This document shows, piece after piece, positions 1 to 5,069 of a stretch of 5,069 nucleotides of DNA. The DNA is from an uncultured Caulobacteraceae bacterium (GTDB lineage Bacteria > Pseudomonadota > Alphaproteobacteria > Caulobacterales > Caulobacteraceae). The notes under the pieces were generated by a model. The model was not told where the DNA came from, ran no database searches, and was given only the letters and a program-made list of their open reading frames with translations. The first letter of the stretch is position 1. Each line of letters begins with the position of its first letter. Position numbers and translations under genes: made by a program. The stretch is taken from positions 1 to 5,069 of the forward strand of contig CAMLKO010000108.1 in the NCBI GenBank assembly GCA_946480495.1. Direction: 5' to 3'.

Positions 1-499
1 AGACGCGCACCTCGCCCATGTCGGCGGTGACGCCCGGCAGCTCCGGCGCGCGGACGTTGATGCGGGAGAACTCCTCCCACGTCAGGTCCTCCTTCACCGA
101 GACCGGCGTGCGGCGCGGCGAGTTGAGGATGTCGCGGTAGAGGCGCCCGCGCTTGCCCGGGTCGAGGGGGACGAGCTCGTAGAGGTTGTCGAGGGTCGAG
201 TTGATGTCGAGATGCTCGTCCCTGGCCACCAGCAGGCGGAAGTTGGGGCGGTTGGAGGCCAGGATCACCCCGTTGCGGTCGACGATCAGGCCGCGCGGCG
301 GGGGCCGGAGGCGATAGTTGAACTGGTTGGAGTCGGCGAGCTTCTTGTAGCGCTGGCTCTCCAGCACCTGCAGGTGAAGCAGGCGCCCGTTCAGCGCCAG
401 CAGGCCCACGCCGACCAGACCGCCCATCAGGAAGGTGCGCCGCACGAAGACGCCCTGGCGCTCGTTCACGTCGGAAAAGAAGATCCGCGGCTCACTCAT
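1..499 (-). CDS. mrdA: Penicillin-binding protein 2, elongasome transpeptidase (5' part, runs off the left edge)
   Basis: This is the N-terminal 166 codons of a class B penicillin-binding protein, the DD-transpeptidase that crosslinks new peptidoglycan during side-wall elongation together with RodA and MreBCD. The frame opens with ATG at 499-497, giving MSEPRIFFSDVNERQG. A short cytoplasmic tail is followed by one signal-anchor helix at about residues 22-42 (FLMGGLVGVGLLALNGRLL). The family hallmark of the pedestal region follows at residues 69-82 (RGLIVDRNGVILAS). Residues 90-166 fit the start of the dimerisation domain, including ELPGV at 153-157. The catalytic SxxK, SxN and KTG motifs lie outside the window, so activity cannot be judged. 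The ATG overlaps the mreD stop as ATGA, and no strong Shine-Dalgarno sequence precedes it, which points to translational coupling. PBP2 rather than the division enzyme PBP3 (FtsI) is called because it sits directly after mreBCD. Confidence 0.93.
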   Translation of the reverse strand, partial: MSEPRIFFSDVNERQGVFVRRTFLMGGLVGVGLLALNGRLLHLQVLESQRYKKLADSNQFNYRLRPPPRGLIVDRNGVILASNRPNFRLLVARDEHLDINSTLDNLYELVPLDPGKRGRLYRDILNSPRRTPVSVKEDLTWEEFSRINVRAPELPGVTADMGEVRV

Positions 500-1008
500 C
501 TGAAACGCACGTCCGCATCCTCGAACCGGCTGACCAGCCGGTGGGCGAAGGGATAGAGGATGACCGTCCACAGGAACTGCCAGAAGACGGGCATCCCGCC
601 CGGCGCGCCCTTGCTCTCGAAGACGGTGAAGATATAGCCGGCCAGCATCGCGAGCGCCGTGACGCCCGCATACCACACCCACATCACGGCCGAACTCTGG
701 CCGCTCATCATGCTGCGCGTGGCCAGAACGCCGGCGTAGGCGACCAGCAGCGACAGCGCCCACAGTCCCATCGGCGTGCCCCACAGGGCGTCGAGGAAGA
801 CGCCGATCAGGAGCAGCACGAAGGGCGCCAGCACCGAGGGCCGGATCACCGCCCAGGCGAAGGCCGGGACCATGGCGAACACCGGCTCGGGCAGCTGCAG
901 CCCGAAGACCCGCAGCGGGGTTGCGAACACCACGCTGGCGGCAATGCACAGCAGCGCCGGAACGCCAAGCCAGCGCAGGGGATCAAGCGGCTGTGCGGAG
1001 CGGCTCAA
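496..1008 (-). CDS. mreD: Rod shape-determining membrane protein MreD
   Basis: This encodes a 170-residue polytopic inner-membrane protein, within the usual MreD size of about 160-180. MreD is the integral-membrane partner of MreC in the elongasome that positions side-wall synthesis. Hydrophobic helices are visible at about residues 13-30, 42-55, 59-77, 82-97, 109-129 and 139-156. The segment GVFLDALWGTPMGLWAL (69-85), with an Asp at the end of a helix followed by Gly-Leu, is typical of MreD. The start is TTG at 1008-1006, overlapping the mreC stop as TTGA. No ATG occurs before residue 46, which lies beyond the first helix, so TTG is the best start. A run of five G (1020-1016) lies 7 nt upstream as a modest ribosome site. 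The basic C-terminus (ending DVRFR) overlaps the mrdA start. MreD sequences diverge quickly, so the call rests on size, topology, this motif and gene order. Confidence 0.92.
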   Translation of the reverse strand: MSRSAQPLDPLRWLGVPALLCIAASVVFATPLRVFGLQLPEPVFAMVPAFAWAVIRPSVLAPFVLLLIGVFLDALWGTPMGLWALSLLVAYAGVLATRSMMSGQSSAVMWVWYAGVTALAMLAGYIFTVFESKGAPGGMPVFWQFLWTVILYPFAHRLVSRFEDADVRFR

Positions 1009-2105
1009 TAGGGAACCCCCGTCGCCGCGGGCTCGGGCGCGGGCTTCGGCGCGGCGGGTTCGGGCTTGGCCTCGGCCTTCGGAGCGGACGGCTTGGGCGC
1101 CGGTTTCGCGGCGGCGGGCTTGGCGGGCGTCGCGGTCTTCGGCTTGGCCGTGGCGGGCTTGATCGGCGCGACCGGGAGCGGGCCCGGAGCGGCCAGCGCA
1201 TTCGGGTCCTCGGTCGTCAGCGGCGGAATGGGTCCAGGCGCCAGCGCCTTTTGGTCAGCCAACTGGGCGAAGTCGTCGAACTTCAGGATGCGGACGATGT
1301 CGATGGAGGAGGAATCGGCGCTCAGCACCACGCGCCAGCGTCCGTCGACGCCCTTGTAGGCCGCGCCGACGGGCAGGCCGCGCGGGAAGACGCCGCCGTC
1401 GCCGCTGGTCAGCACGCGGTCGCCCCGGCGCACAGCGTCGCGGCCGCGCATGTAATCGAGCTTCGGATTGCCGCTGCCGTCGCCCGAGAGGATGGCGCGC
1501 GCGTTGGTGCGGTCGATCAGCACCGGCACCTTGCTGGCCACGTCGTTCAGCATCAGGACGCGGCTGATGTGGGGGGAGACGCCGACGACGCGGCCGATCA
1601 GGCCCCGGTCGCTCATCACCGGGTTGCCGACGACGACGCCCTCCGCCGAACCGGCGTTGGCGAGGCGGGAGTTGGCGAAGGGCCCGCGCGAGTCCAGCAC
1701 CACCCGGGCGGCGACCATGGGGATCGGCGGCTCGGTGCGCAGGCCAAGCGCGGCCTCCAGGCGGTCGTTGCGGTCTTTCAGCGCCACGGCGACGTCGCGC
1801 CACTGGCGCATCTCGGCCAGCTCGCGCTTGAGGCGGCGGTTCTCGCCGATGGCGCCGAAGTAGCCGGAGACGTAGTTCACGGCCGAACCGGTCCAGTGGA
1901 TCGGGGCGCTCAGCGCCCCGCCGACCGGCGCGGTGACGGTGTCGACCGCCTGGCGGGTGACGCCGTAAGCCTGGGCCTTGATCGTGCCGCGCCGGTCGTT
2001 GGCCAGCAGGGTGACCGCGACGATGGCCGCAATCGCCAGCGCCACCGCGGCCGTCCAGGCCAGCGGCACCTTCACATCCCCAAACGGACCTTCTCGAAAG
2101 GCCAC
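1005..2105 (-). CDS. mreC: Rod shape-determining protein MreC with long Pro/Ala/Lys-rich C-terminal tail
   Basis: This encodes 366 residues. MreC is a bitopic inner-membrane protein whose periplasmic domain organises the elongasome and activates PBP2. Visible parts, in order, are: a cytoplasmic N-terminus of about 14 residues; one membrane helix at about 15-35; a periplasmic linker; a charged, coiled-coil-like segment at about 86-122 (NRRLKRELAEMRQW); and the MreC beta-domain core at about 128-283. The core contains VVLDSRGPFANS, VMSDRGLIGRVV, VLTSGDGGVFPRGLPVG and a closing VRILKF, all typical of the family. Residues 288-366 form a low-complexity Pro/Ala/Lys tail, so the protein is longer than the core alone needs. 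The start is GTG at 2105-2103. It is supported by a GGAGG Shine-Dalgarno sequence at 2116-2112 with 6-nt spacing, and no better start is nearby. It follows mreB after 46 nt and overlaps mreD by 4 nt. Confidence 0.96.
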   Translation of the reverse strand: MAFREGPFGDVKVPLAWTAAVALAIAAIVAVTLLANDRRGTIKAQAYGVTRQAVDTVTAPVGGALSAPIHWTGSAVNYVSGYFGAIGENRRLKRELAEMRQWRDVAVALKDRNDRLEAALGLRTEPPIPMVAARVVLDSRGPFANSRLANAGSAEGVVVGNPVMSDRGLIGRVVGVSPHISRVLMLNDVASKVPVLIDRTNARAILSGDGSGNPKLDYMRGRDAVRRGDRVLTSGDGGVFPRGLPVGAAYKGVDGRWRVVLSADSSSIDIVRILKFDDFAQLADQKALAPGPIPPLTTEDPNALAAPGPLPVAPIKPATAKPKTATPAKPAAAKPAPKPSAPKAEAKPEPAAPKPAPEPAATGVPY

Positions 2106-2151
2106 CGGACGCCTCCGTCAGTGCCCCTACAGTGAGCCCTGACTCCTAAAC
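2106..2151 (-). promoter_or_regulatory. mreB-mreC spacer with strong mreC ribosome-binding site
   Basis: This 46-nt spacer is the only real gap inside the visible cell-shape operon. On the minus strand it carries GGAGG at 2116-2112, spaced 6 nt from the GTG at 2105, which fixes the mreC start. Directly upstream, GTCAG (minus strand, 2143-2139) can pair with CTGAC (2121-2117) across a 17-nt loop, so a weak 5-bp hairpin would abut the Shine-Dalgarno sequence. CACTG also occurs twice within the loop and stem region. No terminator-like stem with a T tract is seen, so read-through from mreB to mreC is expected. The hairpin is short and may be chance. Confidence 0.6.
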
Positions 2152-3195
<1,044 letters not shown>

Positions 3196-3332
3196 TTAGA
3201 GCCTTGGGGTCGTGGGGCGGGATTCTGGCGAGGAGATGCGGACTCTACGGCGCGAAAAAGGCGCCTGGTGAGAACGGATCAGCCCAATTGCCCGCGCCGG
3301 GCCGCCATTTCAAGGTTTATTGCAGGTAAGTG
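3196..3332 (-). promoter_or_regulatory. Probable promoter and leader region of the mreBCD-mrdA operon
   Basis: This is the 137-bp non-coding stretch between the transporter stop and the mreB ATG. It is the most likely place for an operon promoter, because the transporter and mreB are functionally unrelated. On the minus strand, TTGAAA (3313-3308) is a fair -35 box, but the hexamer 17 nt downstream (CAATTG, 3290-3285) is a poor -10 match, so no exact promoter is claimed. A small GC hairpin lies at 3265-3249, and AAGG at 3205-3202 serves as the mreB ribosome site. No CtrA-type TTAA-N7-TTAA site was seen. Transcription could also continue from the upstream transporter gene. Confidence 0.35.
3249..3265 (-). 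other. Small hairpin in the mreB leader
   Basis: GGCGC and GCGCC form a 5-bp perfect GC stem around a 7-nt loop that reads CTTTTTC on the minus strand. The T run sits in the loop and not after the stem, so it does not match an intrinsic terminator for the upstream transporter gene. It may be a leader hairpin in the mreB mRNA or chance in GC-rich DNA. Confidence 0.3.
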
Positions 3333-4211
3333 TCAGGCGACCGCGGCCAGCACCACGCCCATCGCCGTCACGGTTCCGGCAATCCATTGAAGGGGCGTGA
3401 GTTTCTCCGAAAACAAGCGTCGCCCGGCGAGCGCCGCGAGCGGCATCTCGACGACGCCTACCGCGCGAACCGGTCCGGCGGGCGCCATGGCCAAGGCTGT
3501 AAACCAGCAGGCCGAGGCCGCCGCCCCGAAGAAGCCCGCGCGGATCGACTGGCGCCAGCTGACGAAGGCGGCGATCAGGCTTGGGCGCTCGAGGACGGCG
3601 AGCAGGGCCGAAAGCCCCAGCGTCTGCAGCGTCTGGACGACCAGCACGGTGGTGATCCCCGCCAGCGGCGCCGGGATGTGGCCCAGCGACAGGCCGGCCT
3701 GGCGGAACGAATTGTTGGAGACCGCAAAGCAGAGCCCGGCCAGCAGGCCGAAGAAGGCGCCGCTCCAGTCGCCCTTCACCCCCTCCTTCGGCCAGGACAG
3801 GACGGCGACGCCGCCTGTCACCACCCCGATGCCGAGCGCGGTGTGGAAGGCCAGCACGTCGTGGAAGAAGAAGAAGCCGATCAGCGAGGTGAAGGGCAGC
3901 AGGCTCTGCTGGAAGGCGGTGCCGAGCGCGAACGAGGAGCGGTGCATGGACGACAGCAGCGCCGCGGTCGCGCCGATCTGAGCGGCGCCTCCCACAGCGG
4001 CGGCGCCCCAGAAGAAGGGGTGGAAGTGCGGGCGGGCATGCGGCCACACCGCAAAGGCGATGGCGAGGAACACGGCGGTGAACGGCACGCCGTAGAGGAA
4101 CCGCACCAGCGTCGCCGCCCACGGCCCGCCCGCGCCCATCAGGCTGCGCTGCGTCGCATTGCGGCCGACCTGAAACGTCGCCGCCATGATGGTGATCGGG
4201 ATGAAGAGCAT
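3333..4211 (-). CDS. EamA/DMT-superfamily inner-membrane transporter, substrate unknown
   Basis: This encodes 292 residues with about ten hydrophobic helices in two five-helix halves, the usual size and shape of the drug/metabolite transporter (EamA, RhaT-like) family. The closing segment, VGVVEMPLAALAGRRLFSE followed by KLTPLQWIAGTV, matches the EamA C-terminal pattern: an acidic residue and Pro in the ninth helix, then a Glu and a last helix. Family members export amino acids, metabolites or drugs, but nothing here fixes the substrate. The ATG at 4211-4209 (MLFIPITIMAATFQ) is preferred. The frame continues upstream to a TTG at 4277, but the added 22 residues would be translated from the palindromic repeat and look non-genuine. 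The ribosome site is weak (GAGAG just upstream). It lies between leuA and mreB on the same strand. A role linked to branched-chain amino acids is possible from position only and is unsupported. Confidence 0.85.
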   Translation of the reverse strand: MLFIPITIMAATFQVGRNATQRSLMGAGGPWAATLVRFLYGVPFTAVFLAIAFAVWPHARPHFHPFFWGAAAVGGAAQIGATAALLSSMHRSSFALGTAFQQSLLPFTSLIGFFFFHDVLAFHTALGIGVVTGGVAVLSWPKEGVKGDWSGAFFGLLAGLCFAVSNNSFRQAGLSLGHIPAPLAGITTVLVVQTLQTLGLSALLAVLERPSLIAAFVSWRQSIRAGFFGAAASACWFTALAMAPAGPVRAVGVVEMPLAALAGRRLFSEKLTPLQWIAGTVTAMGVVLAAVA

Positions 4212-4223
4212 GGTCTCTCTAAG

Positions 4224-4351
4224 CCCTTCCCCCTGGAGGGGGGAAGGGTTGGGATGGGGGTGGGGCGGGCTCCGCAACCACTCCCCTACACAGCGAAGGC
4301 TGAAGCGGCGCCACCCCCATCCCCGACCCTTCCCCCCTCCAGGGGGAAGGG
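4224..4351. repeat. Inverted pair of palindromic GC-rich repeat units (REP-like), with G-quadruplex potential
   Basis: Two arms, 4224-4263 and 4311-4351, are reverse complements apart from one substitution and one extra base, and are separated by 47 nt. Each arm is itself palindromic. CCCTTCCCCC pairs perfectly with GGGGGAAGGG around a 5-nt loop (stems 4224-4233/4239-4248 and 4327-4336/4342-4351). The inner part of each arm adds G tracts: the left arm has G6, G3, G3, G5 and G4 on the plus strand, and the right arm has G6, G3, G4 and G5 on the minus strand, with 1-2 nt between them, so both fit a G-quadruplex pattern. This resembles the dispersed extragenic palindromes common in Proteobacteria, whose shadow translation gives peptides like NPSPLQGEG. 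It lies 7 nt after the leuA stop and 12 nt before the transporter ATG. No target duplication or transposase is seen. Confidence 0.9.
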
Positions 4352-4358
4352 AGATGTT

Positions 4359-5069
4359 CTAGAACCCTGACGCTATCGCCGTGTCCGGACGGCCCTTTTC
4401 CTTGCGGGAGAAGAGGTTGTTGAGCGCGTTGACGTACGCCTTGGCACTCGCCGTCAGCGTGTCGGTGTCCGCCGCCTGCCCGGTGGAAATCCGGCCGTCT
4501 TCCTCGAGCCGCACGGAGACCTGCGCCTGGGCGTCGGTGCCTTCGGTGACGGCGTGGACCTGGAAGAGGCGCAGCGCCGCCGAGTGGGGCACGATCTCGT
4601 GGATGGCGTTGAAGACCGCATCGACCGGACCGTCGCCGGTGGCTTCGGCCGTCTTGTCCTCGCCGTCGACGTTGAGCGTCAGCTCGGCCGACTGGCCTTC
4701 GGTGCCGGCGATCACGCGCAGGTGGGTGACGCGGATGCGCTCCGAGCCGCGCGCCAGGGCGTCGTCGACCAGGGCGATGATGTCGTCGTCGAAGACGTGC
4801 TTCTTCTTGTCGGCCAGCTCCTTGAAGCGGACGAAGGCCTCGTTCAGCGCGTTCTGCCCCAGGTCATAGCCCAGCGCCTTCAGCTTCTCGCGGAAGGCGT
4901 GGCGGCCGGAGTGCTTGCCCATGACGAGGTTGGTGGCGCCCTGCCCCACGTCCTCGGGGCGCATGATCTCGTAGGTCTCGTGGTTCTTCAGCATCCCGTC
5001 CTGGTGGATGCCGCTCTCGTGGGCGAAGGCGTTCTTGCCGACGATGGCCTTGTTGAACTGGACGGGAAA
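4359..5069 (-). CDS. leuA: 2-isopropylmalate synthase, C-terminal part (gene continues beyond the right edge)
   Basis: This is the last 236 codons of leuA, ending in TAG at 4361-4359. The enzyme condenses acetyl-CoA with 2-oxoisovalerate in the first committed step of leucine synthesis. The visible part starts FPVQFNKAIVGKNAFAHES and continues IHQDGMLKNHETYEIMRPED. This is the conserved linker just after the catalytic TIM barrel. The His of GIHQDG and the Tyr of TYEI appear to match the His379 and Tyr410 that contribute to the active site in the Mycobacterium tuberculosis enzyme; this alignment is by eye. VMGKHSGRHAF follows, then the C-terminal LeuA regulatory domain that binds leucine for feedback inhibition (about the last 120 residues, with GEDKTAEATGDGPVDAVFNA). 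The barrel and metal ligands lie outside the window. An internal ATG at 4994 is not the start, because the frame and homology continue upstream to the edge. Citramalate synthase and homocitrate synthase are less likely given this conserved C-terminal pattern. Confidence 0.95.
   Translation of the reverse strand, partial: FPVQFNKAIVGKNAFAHESGIHQDGMLKNHETYEIMRPEDVGQGATNLVMGKHSGRHAFREKLKALGYDLGQNALNEAFVRFKELADKKKHVFDDDIIALVDDALARGSERIRVTHLRVIAGTEGQSAELTLNVDGEDKTAEATGDGPVDAVFNAIHEIVPHSAALRLFQVHAVTEGTDAQAQVSVRLEEDGRISTGQAADTDTLTASAKAYVNALNNLFSRKEKGRPDTAIASGF

Noticed and set aside
212..556. 114-codon plus-strand open frame opposite mrdA and the end of mreD
   Set aside because: It is antisense to the conserved PBP2 N-terminus, with Gln/His/Ala/Val-rich shadow composition.
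921..2135. 404-codon plus-strand open frame opposite mreC and part of mreD
   Set aside because: It is antisense to clearly coding mreC, and its His/Arg/Asp/Gly/Ala-rich composition is typical of GC-rich shadow frames. No recognisable domain is present.
3285..3313. Defined sigma-70 promoter for mreB
   Set aside because: The TTGAAA -35 is fair, but the -10 at 17-nt spacing matches the consensus at only one position. It is kept only as a note in the regulatory-region entry.
3310..4122. 270-codon minus-strand open frame inside the transporter
   Set aside because: It overlaps the transporter in another frame. It is Arg/Gly/Pro-rich and lacks the regular membrane helices seen in the chosen frame.
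4311..4351. Intrinsic terminator for leuA
   Set aside because: The hairpin is strong and just after the stop, but no T tract follows on the minus strand and the sequence matches a repeat unit. It is described as a repeat with possible termination or mRNA-stability effects.
3330..4370. 346-codon plus-strand open frame opposite the transporter
   Set aside because: It runs antisense through the transporter, both repeat arms and the end of leuA. Its composition is charged and repetitive, with no domain.
4381..4869. 162-codon plus-strand open frame opposite leuA
   Set aside because: It is Ser/Arg-rich and antisense to the conserved LeuA regulatory domain; a shadow frame.

Overview
The window looks like a high-GC alphaproteobacterial chromosome, most likely from the family Caulobacteraceae (Caulobacter, Phenylobacterium, Brevundimonas or a relative). 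The reasons are the GC-rich codon use, a 347-residue MreB that from memory is close to identical to the Caulobacter crescentus protein, and the order mreB-mreC-mreD-pbp2. The genus cannot be fixed from the sequence alone. All real genes lie on the minus strand, so transcription runs from high to low coordinates.

Read in the direction of transcription, the window starts inside leuA (2-isopropylmalate synthase; its last 236 codons, 5069-4359). Next comes a 147-bp spacer filled largely by a long inverted repeat of two GC-rich palindromic units (4224-4351). A ten-helix EamA/DMT-family membrane transporter gene follows (4211-3333). A 137-bp spacer (3332-3196) probably holds the promoter and leader of the cell-shape operon. 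The operon then runs mreB (3195-2152), mreC (2105-1005), mreD (1008-496) and the 5' end of the penicillin-binding protein 2 gene mrdA (499 to the window edge).

The four mre/mrd genes encode the elongasome core. MreB is the cytoplasmic actin-like filament, MreC and MreD are its membrane and periplasmic partners, and PBP2 is the transpeptidase that crosslinks side-wall peptidoglycan. mreC-mreD and mreD-mrdA each overlap by 4 nt (TTGA and ATGA), which suggests translational coupling. mreC starts with GTG behind a strong Shine-Dalgarno sequence, and mreD apparently starts with TTG. rodA would be expected beyond the left edge but is not visible.

I see no previously undescribed system. The least ordinary elements are the paired palindromic repeat between leuA and the transporter, which also has G-quadruplex-forming potential, and the long Pro/Ala/Lys-rich periplasmic tail of MreC. 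There are no tRNA or rRNA genes, CRISPR arrays, insertion sequences or phage genes. The long plus-strand open frames opposite mreC, mreB, the transporter and leuA are best explained as GC-driven shadows.
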